DNA from: Anaerofilum sp.
GTDB taxonomy: Bacteria; Bacillota; Clostridia; Oscillospirales; Ruminococcaceae
Direction of reading: 5' to 3'
Length of the DNA stretch: 13,552 bases
Assembly: GCA_020024115.1 (NCBI GenBank)
Contig: JAHHUF010000043.1
Location: 1 to 13,552, forward strand
Positions 7,114 through 13,463 of the stretch are shown here, piece by piece (position 1 is the stretch's first letter; each line of letters starts with the position of its first letter). The notes beneath the pieces were generated by a model. That model saw only the letters and a list, made by a program, of their open reading frames with translations, was not told the origin of the DNA and made no database searches. The position numbers and the translations under genes were made by a program.

Positions 7114-8414
7114 ATCATCAAAAATCAGAGCAAGCCTATCAGCAGGCACAGCAGTATATTCCCGGTGGTGTCAACAGCCCTGTGCGTGCCTTTCAGTCAG
7201 TGGAAATCAGCCCGGTGTTCGTTCAGCGTGCAAAGGGCAGCCATTTGTGGGATATTGATGGCAATGAATATATTGATTATATTTGCAGCTGGGGCCCAAT
7301 GATTTTGGGACATTCCCACCCTATGATGCAGCAAGGTGCATTAGAAGCCATTGATGCTGGAATCAGTTTTGGCTTGCCTACCCTGCGAGAGGTGGAAATG
7401 GCAAAAATTATCACCTCTGCTTATCCCGCCGCTGAGATGGTGCGAATGGTCAACTCCGGCACAGAGGCAACCATGAGTGCAATTCGTGTGGCAAGAGGCT
7501 ACACAGGCAGAGATAAAATCGTCAAGTTTGAAGGCTGTTATCATGGGCATAGCGATGGTTTGCTGGTAAAGGCAGGCAGTGGAGCATTGACTTATGGTGT
7601 TCCTACCAGTCCCGGTGTGCCAGAGGACATCACAAGACATACATTGGTCTGCCGTTATAACGATATTGAATCGGTAAAAGAAACCTTTTCCGCAAATGAA
7701 AATCAGATTGCAGCAATTATTTTGGAGCCAATTGCAGGCAATATGGGGGTCATTCCAGCCAAAAAAGAATTTTTGCAGCAATTGCGTGAATTGTGCAACA
7801 AAACAGGGGCGGTGCTGATTTTTGACGAGGTTATCAGCGGATTTCGTGTTGGTTTTGGGGGAGCAGCCCAGCAATACGGCATTTTCCCTGATATGGTTTG
7901 TTTTGGGAAAATTATTGGGGCAGGTATGCCCGTTGGTGCTTATGGCGGCAAAAAAGAAATTATGGAGTGGGTTTCCCCCAAAGGCCCCGTCTATCAGGCA
8001 GGCACTTTGTCAGGCAATCCCCTTGCAATGTTTATGGGGCTGAAACAGTTGGGGTATTTGGAGCAGCATTCGGAAATCTATCAGCAGTTGGAACAAACAG
8101 GGCAGAAATTGCAAGAGGGTATCCAAACTATCTTGAATCGTCATCAACTGCCCTATCAAGTGCAGCGGGCAGGCAGCTTGTGCTGTATCTTTTTCACAGA
8201 GAAACCTGTTTTGTGTTATGATGATGCAATGACCTGTGATACAGAATTGTTTAAAATTTATTTCCGAGAAATGCTTGCACAGGGGGTTTTGGTTGCTCCC
8301 AGCCAGTTTGAGGCGATGTTTGTTTCGGTGGCTCACACAGAGCGGGATTTGGAACAAACCTTTGTAGCAATGGACAAGGCTTTTGCAGCAGTAAAAGCAG
8401 CACAGGGCAACTGA
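7110..8414 (+). CDS. hemL: Glutamate-1-semialdehyde 2,1-aminomutase
   Basis: This PLP-dependent class III aminotransferase isomerises glutamate-1-semialdehyde (the HemA product) to 5-aminolaevulinate. The 434-residue length is typical. The start region IPGGVNSPVRAF is diagnostic. NSGTEATMSAIRVARGYTGR binds PLP phosphate, LIFDEVISGFRVG carries the cofactor-ring aspartate, and Lys267 in FGKIIGAGMPVGAYGG is the Schiff-base lysine. GPVYQAGTLSGNPLAM follows. An ATG at 7104 is only 1 base from AAGGAG (7097-7102), so ATG 7110, with 7-base spacing and ATGA overlap with the hemB stop, is preferred. Together with hemA it completes the C5 route inside one operon. Confidence 0.96.
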   Translation: MNHQKSEQAYQQAQQYIPGGVNSPVRAFQSVEISPVFVQRAKGSHLWDIDGNEYIDYICSWGPMILGHSHPMMQQGALEAIDAGISFGLPTLREVEMAKIITSAYPAAEMVRMVNSGTEATMSAIRVARGYTGRDKIVKFEGCYHGHSDGLLVKAGSGALTYGVPTSPGVPEDITRHTLVCRYNDIESVKETFSANENQIAAIILEPIAGNMGVIPAKKEFLQQLRELCNKTGAVLIFDEVISGFRVGFGGAAQQYGIFPDMVCFGKIIGAGMPVGAYGGKKEIMEWVSPKGPVYQAGTLSGNPLAMFMGLKQLGYLEQHSEIYQQLEQTGQKLQEGIQTILNRHQLPYQVQRAGSLCCIFFTEKPVLCYDDAMTCDTELFKIYFREMLAQGVLVAPSQFEAMFVSVAHTERDLEQTFVAMDKAFAAVKAAQGN

Positions 8415-8415
8415 T

Positions 8416-9006
8416 ATGGCATTGTGTCTTCGTTTGGAATTAGAAGGGAAAAACTGTGCCGTTTTTGGTGGGGGAATCGAAGGACTTCGCAGAGCCAAGC
8501 AATTGCTGGAACAAGGAGCGAATGTGGTTGCATACTCTCCGCAATTCTGCAAAGAGTGGCAGCAATGCAAAGCGGTTTGTATCTGTCAGCCCTATCATAT
8601 CAGCCAACTGAAGCAGGTCTTTTTTGCGGCGGCAGCAACCGACGACCCAAAGGTCAACCAACAAATTGTGGAAGATTGCATACAAAAGGGAATTGTTGTC
8701 ATCAGTAGCACACAAACAGACACCCCATTTCACCCTATGGCAAACCGTAGCTGGAGCAATGGAACTGTGGCAGTATCGGTGCCGAAAGCTCCCTCTTTGG
8801 CTCTCCAAATAGCCACAGAGATGGCAGAACAAACAGAAAATAATTACGCACAGAAGGCAGAAAAAATGGCAGTGCTACGTTTGCTGGTGCAAAAAAAATT
8901 GCCTTGCAGCAAAGCAAGAGAGTTGATGCGGCAGGCAGTACAGATGGAAGCCGACCAATTGGAAAAAATCATTGCAGAGATGCAGGAGGAACATCAAACA
9001 GAATGA
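8416..9006 (+). CDS. Divergent precorrin-2 dehydrogenase-like protein (SirC/CysG N-terminal family)
   Basis: Members of this family oxidise precorrin-2 to sirohydrochlorin with NAD and sometimes insert iron to make sirohaem. The 196-residue protein has the family's Rossmann motif (AVFGGGIEGLRRAKQLLEQGANVVAYSP, described here by its Gly18-Gly19-Gly20 core) and AAATDDPKVNQQI (about 71-84). The C-terminal helical dimerisation part is present (about 130-190). Two normally conserved active-site segments are not. The NVVDAP-type loop holding the catalytic Asp (Asp104 in E. coli CysG) reads ISSTQTD here (96-102), and the SSGGTSP-type loop reads SVPKAPS. It starts 1 base after the hemL stop and overlaps niaR by ATGA. 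Family assignment is firm from fold motifs and operon position; catalytic competence is doubtful. Confidence 0.82.
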   Translation: MALCLRLELEGKNCAVFGGGIEGLRRAKQLLEQGANVVAYSPQFCKEWQQCKAVCICQPYHISQLKQVFFAAAATDDPKVNQQIVEDCIQKGIVVISSTQTDTPFHPMANRSWSNGTVAVSVPKAPSLALQIATEMAEQTENNYAQKAEKMAVLRLLVQKKLPCSKARELMRQAVQMEADQLEKIIAEMQEEHQTE

Positions 9007-9515
9007 ACGGAGAACAGCGAAGAAACTGGATTTTAGAACAATTGCATCAATGCGAAAAACCATTGAGCGCAACTGCATTGGCAAAACAGGCAGGAGTCAG
9101 CCGCCAAATTGTTGTGGGGGATATTGCACTTTTGCGAGCCGCAGGAGAGTCCATTGAAGCAACCCCCAGAGGGTATCGTATGGTTGAAAAGATACAAGGG
9201 GTTTCAGTTCTGATTGCCTGCCGCCATACAGGGCAGGAACAATTGCAGGAAGAACTGTATCTGATTGTGGACAATGGCGGAATTGTGGAAAATGTTATTG
9301 TAGAAAATCCTCTTTATGGTCAAATTACAGCGCAATTGCAGATTGCCAGCCGATATGATGCAGATTTGTTTCTGCAAAAAGCAGAAAAACAAACACAAAG
9401 TTTGTTGAGCAATCTGACAGGTGGAGTTCATCTGCATACAATTCAGTGCAAGGACGCCCAAACCGCTCAGCGTATTACAACCGCCTTGCAGAAAAAAGAA
9501 ATTTTATATCAATAA
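9003..9515 (+). CDS. niaR: NiaR-type NAD biosynthesis repressor (HTH_11 + 3H domains)
   Basis: NiaR proteins are DNA-binding repressors of NAD synthesis and niacin uptake genes, with nicotinic acid as corepressor. The 170-residue protein has a winged helix at about 5-60 (LSATALAKQAGVSRQIVVGDIALLRAAG), then the 3H domain. The predicted metal/ligand-binding residues of the family are present: His75, Glu83, His143 and His145 (TGGVHLHTI). The family's VEHPVYG-type segment reads VENPLYG here. The frame is open upstream into the previous gene, but the ATG at 9003 overlaps its stop (ATGA) and the protein then begins as the family does. AGGAGG lies at 8984-8989, 13 bases upstream. It is the last gene of the hem operon and is followed by a terminator. 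No NAD gene lies in the window, so its targets must be elsewhere. Confidence 0.9.
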   Translation: MNGEQRRNWILEQLHQCEKPLSATALAKQAGVSRQIVVGDIALLRAAGESIEATPRGYRMVEKIQGVSVLIACRHTGQEQLQEELYLIVDNGGIVENVIVENPLYGQITAQLQIASRYDADLFLQKAEKQTQSLLSNLTGGVHLHTIQCKDAQTAQRITTALQKKEILYQ

Positions 9516-9527
9516 AAATAAAACCCC

Positions 9528-9584
9528 AAAAGACAACTTTGCATCAACAAAAAACAATCAGTAGTGCAAAATTGTCTTTTTTTC
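9528..9584 (+). terminator. Intrinsic terminator of the hem-niaR operon
   Basis: AGACAACTTTGCA (9531-9543) pairs with TGCAAAATTGTCT (9565-9577) with one mismatch. AAA/TTT extends the stem outward. The loop is about 21 bases, and a run of seven T follows. It starts 13 bases after the niaR stop. Confidence 0.85.
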
Positions 9585-9607
9585 TCTAAAAAACAAGAAT
9601 TTTGCTC

Positions 9608-9635
9608 TTTACAAATATAAATTATTTGATATAAT
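9608..9635 (+). promoter_or_regulatory. Promoter of the small dihaem-type membrane protein
   Basis: TTTACA (9608-9613), a 16-base spacer and TATAAT (9630-9635) with a TGA extension just before it (9627-9629) make a strong sigma-A-type promoter. The -10 overlaps the start of the inverted repeat at 9632-9659. Confidence 0.75.
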
Positions 9636-9659
9636 TAGTTAGCTAAAGCTAACTAATTA
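9632..9659. promoter_or_regulatory. 13+13 bp perfect inverted repeat, probable operator
   Basis: TAATTAGTTAGCT (9632-9644), AA, and AGCTAACTAATTA (9647-9659) form a perfect dyad. It covers the -10 and start-site region, and its last base is the first of the AGGAG ribosome binding site. This placement fits a repressor that blocks RNA polymerase. The TTAG...CTAA outer bases resemble the DtxR/IdeR iron-box consensus (TTAGGTTAGSCTAACCTAA), but the spacing differs, so that assignment is tentative. An mRNA hairpin is an alternative. Confidence 0.6.
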
Positions 9660-9673
9660 GGAGTTGATTTTAT

Positions 9674-10033
9674 ATGACAATTGCCAATATTTTATTAACA
9701 ATCACATCACTTGTTTTATTTTTGCTTTGTGTGATGTTTCCGCTTCGCAAAACAAGATGCGGAAAATGCAGATTCTTTTTGGCAATGATAAAACCACATA
9801 CATTTTATGCTTGCTTGCTGGCGGTGACTGCATTGGTACATGGGATTTTGTCGGGTAAAAACCCCGGAATGATAAGCGGAAAAATTGCGTGGATGGTTTT
9901 GCTGGTTTTGATTATTACCTCGTTTTTAAAGCGAAAATTGTCTGAAACTGCATGGATTCGTCTTCACCGCTGCCTGTCAATTGGGTTGTCCATTTGCATT
10001 TGTTTCCATATAGTTTATGCAATTGTATTTTAA
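9674..10033 (+). CDS. Minimal four-helix ferric-reductase/YedZ-like dihaem membrane protein
   Basis: This 119-residue protein has four hydrophobic helices, at about residues 4-24, 42-60, 70-85 and 98-118. Helix 2 contains His42 and His56; helix 4 contains His98 and His112. Both pairs are H-x13-H, the spacing that stacks two b haems across the membrane in ferric reductases, NADPH oxidases and YedZ/MsrQ. The segment around residues 93-112 (WIRLHR ... FH) matches the style of those families. The loop after helix 1 has a CGKC (CxxC) pair at 29-32. No FAD or NAD(P)H domain is present, so an electron donor must be separate. AGGAG (9659-9663) lies 10 bases before the ATG. The gene has its own promoter with an operator-like dyad and sits between the hem operon and lacI. 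Haem binding is inferred from spacing only. Confidence 0.72.
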   Translation: MTIANILLTITSLVLFLLCVMFPLRKTRCGKCRFFLAMIKPHTFYACLLAVTALVHGILSGKNPGMISGKIAWMVLLVLIITSFLKRKLSETAWIRLHRCLSIGLSICICFHIVYAIVF

Positions 10034-10069
10034 GCTGAATTAAAAATCAATTAAAATGAAAAAATTGTG

Positions 10070-10100
10070 CAAGATGCTTGACTTTGAGCAAGCAATCTTG
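10070..10100. repeat. Imperfect inverted repeat over the lacI promoter
   Basis: CAAGATGCTTG (10070-10080) and CAAGCAATCTTG (10089-10100) form a dyad with one bulged A and an 8-base centre. It spans the -35 and spacer of the promoter at 10078-10106. It could be a second operator. The transcript of the upstream gene could also fold here, but no T-run follows, so it is not a good terminator. Confidence 0.4.
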
Positions 10101-10106
10101 TATTCT
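10078..10106 (+). promoter_or_regulatory. Promoter of the LacI-family regulator
   Basis: TTGACT (10078-10083), a 17-base spacer and TATTCT (10101-10106) give a good sigma-A-type promoter about 50 bases before the regulator's start codon. Confidence 0.65.
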
Positions 10107-10110
10107 AATT

Positions 10111-10128
10111 TATGGGAACGATACCATA
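10111..10128. promoter_or_regulatory. Candidate LacI-type autoregulatory operator
   Basis: TATGGGAACGATACCATA is an 18-bp dyad with 7 of 9 pairs matched and a central CG, which is typical of LacI-family operators. It starts just after the -10, so binding would block transcription of the regulator. A similar site (ATGGGAAC core) lies before the sulfatase at 11221-11235. Confidence 0.55.
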
Positions 10129-10155
10129 CAGCGTTTGTTTGGAAAGGAGAACTTT

Positions 10156-11175
10156 ATGGCAGGATATTCCATTTTGGATGTTGCTCAAAAAGCAGGGGTA
10201 TCCAAAAGCACGGTTTCTCGTGTACTTACAGGCGGTTCAGTCAGCAAAAAGGCAGCAGTAGCGGTCAAAGCAGCAATGAAAGAATTGGAGTATTCCCCAA
10301 ACCGCAATGCACAGGTGTTGCGTGGTGCACCAACCTACACAGTTGGGGTGGCAATTGCAGAACATGACACATTGCTTCGCCGTTCCCTCACAACAAGGCT
10401 TGCAGGCATGAACCATGTTTTTGCACAGGCAGGCTATTCTTTTTTGCTCATTAACACTCAAACAACACCAAAACAAAGCGTTGGCACAGCACAGCACTTT
10501 TTGGAGGACAGCCGTGTAGACGGGCTGATTTTTCTGGGCGATATTGAAGATGAAGAACAGCGAAAATTGTTGATGAAACGTCGAGAAATTGTATATACCG
10601 GTGAGCGTGTAGACCCCCACAAAGGGTTTCGTGTTTATATGGGAAATTACTATTACAGCCGAGATTTGTATCTATACTTGATGAATAACGGGCATACCAA
10701 TATACTGACTGTGTATGAGAGGTCAAACCAAAGATTGTTACAGCGCAGGGCAGCAGCCTATGCGGAAGTGTGCAAAATGCTGCATAAAGAGCCTGCTCAA
10801 AACAGTGTGGTGGACTTGAGCAGTATTTCGTTGGATGGCAAAAATCAAATGCAGATGTTGTATGAGCATTTTATAAAGGGCAAATTCACTGCAATTTTTG
10901 CAGACAGCACTGAGCTGGGCAACCAGATTATCAATATGTTTTCACAGCAGGGCCTAACATTGAAACAGGATTATTCTTTGGTGGCAATTCAGCGTGCCGC
11001 AAATTCTGGCACAGACCCATTGATTACAAGTATTTGCTTACCGGATTTTGAATACGGTTTGCAGTGTGCACAACTTATGCTGGATATTTTGAAGGATGAT
11101 ACTTTATTGTATAAGGATATTCAAATTCCTTATTCAATGGAATTGCGTTCCTCTGTGAAAAATCTTCTTGTATAA
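10156..11175 (+). CDS. LacI-family transcriptional regulator
   Basis: This 339-residue cytoplasmic DNA-binding protein is predicted to respond to a sugar or sugar derivative. The N-terminal helix-turn-helix (about 4-24: SILDVAQKAGVSKSTVSRVL) is classic LacI/PurR, followed by the hinge region with NRNAQVLRG near residue 52. The effector-binding periplasmic-binding-protein-like domain (about 60-332) shows YTVGVAIAE, SRVDGLIFLG, TAIFADSTELGNQI and a final ISSIC-like segment (LITSICLPDFEYG). The frame is open upstream, but AAAGGAG (10143-10149), 6 bases before ATG 10156, and the normal LacI N terminus fix the start. It has its own promoter and precedes the sulfatase by 80 bases, so it probably controls that gene; the shared dyads support this. 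Confidence 0.93.
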   Translation: MAGYSILDVAQKAGVSKSTVSRVLTGGSVSKKAAVAVKAAMKELEYSPNRNAQVLRGAPTYTVGVAIAEHDTLLRRSLTTRLAGMNHVFAQAGYSFLLINTQTTPKQSVGTAQHFLEDSRVDGLIFLGDIEDEEQRKLLMKRREIVYTGERVDPHKGFRVYMGNYYYSRDLYLYLMNNGHTNILTVYERSNQRLLQRRAAAYAEVCKMLHKEPAQNSVVDLSSISLDGKNQMQMLYEHFIKGKFTAIFADSTELGNQIINMFSQQGLTLKQDYSLVAIQRAANSGTDPLITSICLPDFEYGLQCAQLMLDILKDDTLLYKDIQIPYSMELRSSVKNLLV

Positions 11176-11178
11176 AAC

Positions 11179-11206
11179 TTCCCCCTTTTGGTTTCAAGAG
11201 GGGGAA
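11179..11206 (+). terminator. GC-rich hairpin between lacI and the sulfatase
   Basis: TTCCCCCTTTTG (11179-11190) pairs with CAAGAGGGGGAA (11195-11206) over 12 bp with one G-T wobble and a GTTT loop, starting 3 bases after the lacI stop. No T-run follows, so it may be a partial terminator, an mRNA-stabilising element or a processing site rather than a standard terminator. Confidence 0.45.
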
Positions 11207-11220
11207 ACTTAACAGTTAAA

Positions 11221-11235
11221 ATGGGAACCTTCCCA
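11221..11235. promoter_or_regulatory. Candidate LacI-type operator before the sulfatase
   Basis: TGGGAA-CC-TTCCCA (11222-11235) is a dyad with six perfect pairs per arm. Aligned on its centre with the dyad at 10111-10128, it shares ATGGGAAC and 12 of 16 bases. It lies 20 bases before the sulfatase start codon. I could not find a good dedicated promoter between it and lacI. Confidence 0.5.
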
Positions 11236-11255
11236 AAAGAAAGGCGGAACAAATT

Positions 11256-12992
11256 ATGAGAGCAATTATGGTGATGTTTGATTCACTCAATCGAGAATTT
11301 TTGCCCAACTATGGCTGTGAATGGACAAAAATGCCCAACTTTCAGCGTTTGGCACAGCACACAGCGACATTTGACAACTTTTATGCCGGCAGTATGCCTT
11401 GCATGCCGGCTCGTCGCGAGCTTCACACAGGCAGATATAACTTCCTGCACACTTTTTGGACACCTATGCACCCTTATGATGATTCAGTCGTTTCGCGCAT
11501 GAAAATAGCAGGAATCTATACCCACATTGTAACTGACCATTTTCACTATTGGGAGGATGGCGGCTCTGGCTATCTGACAAAATTCGACAGCCATGAAATT
11601 GTGCGTGGACAGCAAGGCGACCCATGGAAAGGACAGGTGCCATGGCCGGAGTTCCCAGAAACGCTTTCCCGCAGAAAAACAGGGCAAAACTGGCGGCATG
11701 ATTGGGTAAATCGCAGCTTTATTCAAACAGAAGAAGATATGCCTCAAAAACGCATCTTTGACAATGGTTTGGATTTTATCCGCAGAAGTGCAGACCAAGA
11801 TAACTGGTTCTTGCAGTTGGAAGTATTTGACCCCCATGAACCATTCTACACCCAGCAGGCATATAAAGACCTGTACCCTCATGATTATCATGGCAAAAAC
11901 TTGGATTGGCCTGACTATGGCAAAAACGAATACGGCGATGCAGCAACAGAACATGTACGGTATGAATACGCTGCATTGATGAGTATGTGTGACAACTATT
12001 TAGGCAAAGTTTTGGATGTGATGGATGAATTTGACCTGTGGAAAGATACAATGCTCATTGTCAACACCGACCACGGCTTTATGCTGGGTGAAAAAGAGTG
12101 GATGGGCAAAAATGTGCAGCCTTTCTATAATGAATTGGTTCACACTCCCTTCTTTATCCATCATCCAAATGTCAACTGTGATGGACAGCGCAGAAGTGCA
12201 TTGGCACAAACAGTGGACATTGTTCCAACATTGGCAGAGTTTTTCGGAATTGAACCACCTGAGTTTATGGACGGCAAAAGCCTGCTACCAATTTTAAAGA
12301 AGGATGAGCCTATTCGAGAGGCAGCAATTTTTGGCGTGTATGGTGGGCATGTCAATGTGACCGATGGCAGATATGTATATATGCACGCTTGTGCAGACCC
12401 AAGCAATGAGCCATTATTTGATTATACTTTGATGCCAATGCACATGAATGCACCATTCAAACCGGAAGAATTGTCAAATATGAGTCTGACAAAGGAATTT
12501 GCATTCACAAAAGGTGCAATGGTGATGAAAATTCCTACAAAAATTATACTCAACCCATATTGGTACGGAAGCATGCTGTTTGATTTGCAAAACGACCCCC
12601 ATCAGCAGCACCCCATTGATGACTCTCAGCAGCAGTTGAGAATGATTGAGTTGATGCGTAAGCTGATGAAAGCAAACGATGCACCAAAAGAGCAGTTTGA
12701 GCGGTTGGGGATTCCTTATGACGGAGAACTGAAACCCGAACTTTTGGAAACCTTCAAATGTACAAAACGCTCGGGAACCGAAAATATGAAAAATTTGACT
12801 CCCTCTGCTCAAAAGGCAGCAGCAGTCTTTTTGAGTTTGACACAAATGGAGTACAAGACTCAACTGGAAAATAGTCTCAACCAGTTGGACAAAGAGGAAA
12901 TTACAACAAGCGATGTTTTGCAGCAAGCAGAAAATTTGATGCAGCCTGAACAAGGGGAACAAATTTTGCGTGCTGTAAAAAATTATTTATAA
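11256..12992 (+). CDS. Cys-type sulfatase family hydrolase, cytoplasmic
   Basis: This 578-residue protein belongs to the alkaline phosphatase/sulfatase superfamily and should hydrolyse a sulfate ester, or possibly a phosphonate or phosphate ester. Cys49 in CMPAR (SMPCMPARRELHTGR, 46-60) fits the C-x-P-x-R signature, whose Cys is converted to formylglycine. Metal-binding segments are MFDSLNREFLPNYG (Asp9), and NTDHG with LGEKEWMGKN (Asp272, His273, Lys285). LQLEVFDPHEPF (about 188-199) is another family segment. There is no signal peptide, so it acts in the cytoplasm on imported substrate. The last ~90 residues form a predicted helical extension of unknown role. AAGGCGG (11241-11247) lies 8 bases before the ATG. 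It sits downstream of lacI. No maturase (anSME) or transporter is in the window. The substrate cannot be deduced. Confidence 0.93.
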   Translation: MRAIMVMFDSLNREFLPNYGCEWTKMPNFQRLAQHTATFDNFYAGSMPCMPARRELHTGRYNFLHTFWTPMHPYDDSVVSRMKIAGIYTHIVTDHFHYWEDGGSGYLTKFDSHEIVRGQQGDPWKGQVPWPEFPETLSRRKTGQNWRHDWVNRSFIQTEEDMPQKRIFDNGLDFIRRSADQDNWFLQLEVFDPHEPFYTQQAYKDLYPHDYHGKNLDWPDYGKNEYGDAATEHVRYEYAALMSMCDNYLGKVLDVMDEFDLWKDTMLIVNTDHGFMLGEKEWMGKNVQPFYNELVHTPFFIHHPNVNCDGQRRSALAQTVDIVPTLAEFFGIEPPEFMDGKSLLPILKKDEPIREAAIFGVYGGHVNVTDGRYVYMHACADPSNEPLFDYTLMPMHMNAPFKPEELSNMSLTKEFAFTKGAMVMKIPTKIILNPYWYGSMLFDLQNDPHQQHPIDDSQQQLRMIELMRKLMKANDAPKEQFERLGIPYDGELKPELLETFKCTKRSGTENMKNLTPSAQKAAAVFLSLTQMEYKTQLENSLNQLDKEEITTSDVLQQAENLMQPEQGEQILRAVKNYL

Positions 12993-13029
12993 AATATTGC
13001 TGTTGAAATTTTATAAGCAGACACACAAA

Positions 13030-13181
13030 AAGGAGATTTACAGTACAGATAACTAAACACATCCAAGAAAAATTGGCAAATTGCGCTTTTTTCATTCAAC
13101 GGAATTTCTTCCAACAAAGCACTCACAACGAAGTTCTACCCATTGAACAAAGAAAAAATGGAAGAAATTCAAAAAAATTAA
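13030..13181 (+). pseudogene. Possible decayed small gene or structured element
   Basis: AAGGAG at 13030-13035 looks like a ribosome binding site, but no usable ATG, GTG or TTG follows at proper distance. From 13053 a 42-codon open stretch ends at TAA 13179-13181, with a stop codon just before it and protein-like composition (NWQIALFSFNGISS). A perfect 12-bp inverted repeat (GAATTTCTTCCA at 13102-13113, TGGAAGAAATTC at 13159-13170) lies inside. It could be a gene remnant or a small structured RNA. The evidence is weak. Confidence 0.2.
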
Positions 13182-13232
13182 GCAGCCCGTATACAAAAAA
13201 TATAAGACAAAGACTTTATAAAGTAGTAAAAT

Positions 13233-13281
13233 AAAAATGAGCAATTGCGATTTTAAAAAAGTTGCTGATTGCTCATTTTTT
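13233..13281. terminator. Bidirectional-looking intrinsic terminator
   Basis: AAAAATGAGCAAT (13233-13245) pairs perfectly with ATTGCTCATTTTT (13268-13280) around a 22-base loop. A-tract and T-tract flanks let it work on either strand. It separates the sulfatase region from the strong promoter on the right. Confidence 0.8.
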
Positions 13282-13388
13282 ATATATTACATTATTATAA
13301 TAAAAAGACCTTATTGGTTAGACAGTTTGCTGTAAAATATTTTAAAAAATCAAAAAAATAAGCCAAAAATGAGAGCTTTTTGAAAAAT

Positions 13389-13402
13389 AACGATAAATCG
13401 TT
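13389..13402. repeat. Short dyad upstream of the stable-RNA promoter
   Basis: AACGAT-AA-ATCGTT is a perfect 6+6 dyad centred about 40 bases before the -35 at 13435. It lies in an A/T-rich stretch (13320-13434) that otherwise holds A-tracts resembling an UP element. A regulatory role is possible but unproven. Confidence 0.25.
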
Positions 13403-13434
13403 GATAAAAATGAGAAAAAATTTGCAAAAAAGTG

Positions 13435-13463
13435 TTGACAAATAGATATAAAGGGAGTATAAT
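13435..13463 (+). promoter_or_regulatory. Perfect-consensus promoter, probably of an rRNA operon
   Basis: TTGACA (13435-13440), exactly 17 bases, and TATAAT (13458-13463) match the sigma-A consensus fully. The upstream 13405-13434 tract is A-rich, as in UP elements of rrn promoters. The downstream leader supports a stable-RNA operon. Confidence 0.85.

Noticed and set aside
8010..8570. 186-codon minus-strand open frame across the hemL end and the dehydrogenase start
   Set aside because: It crosses two conserved genes in antisense with no family resemblance.
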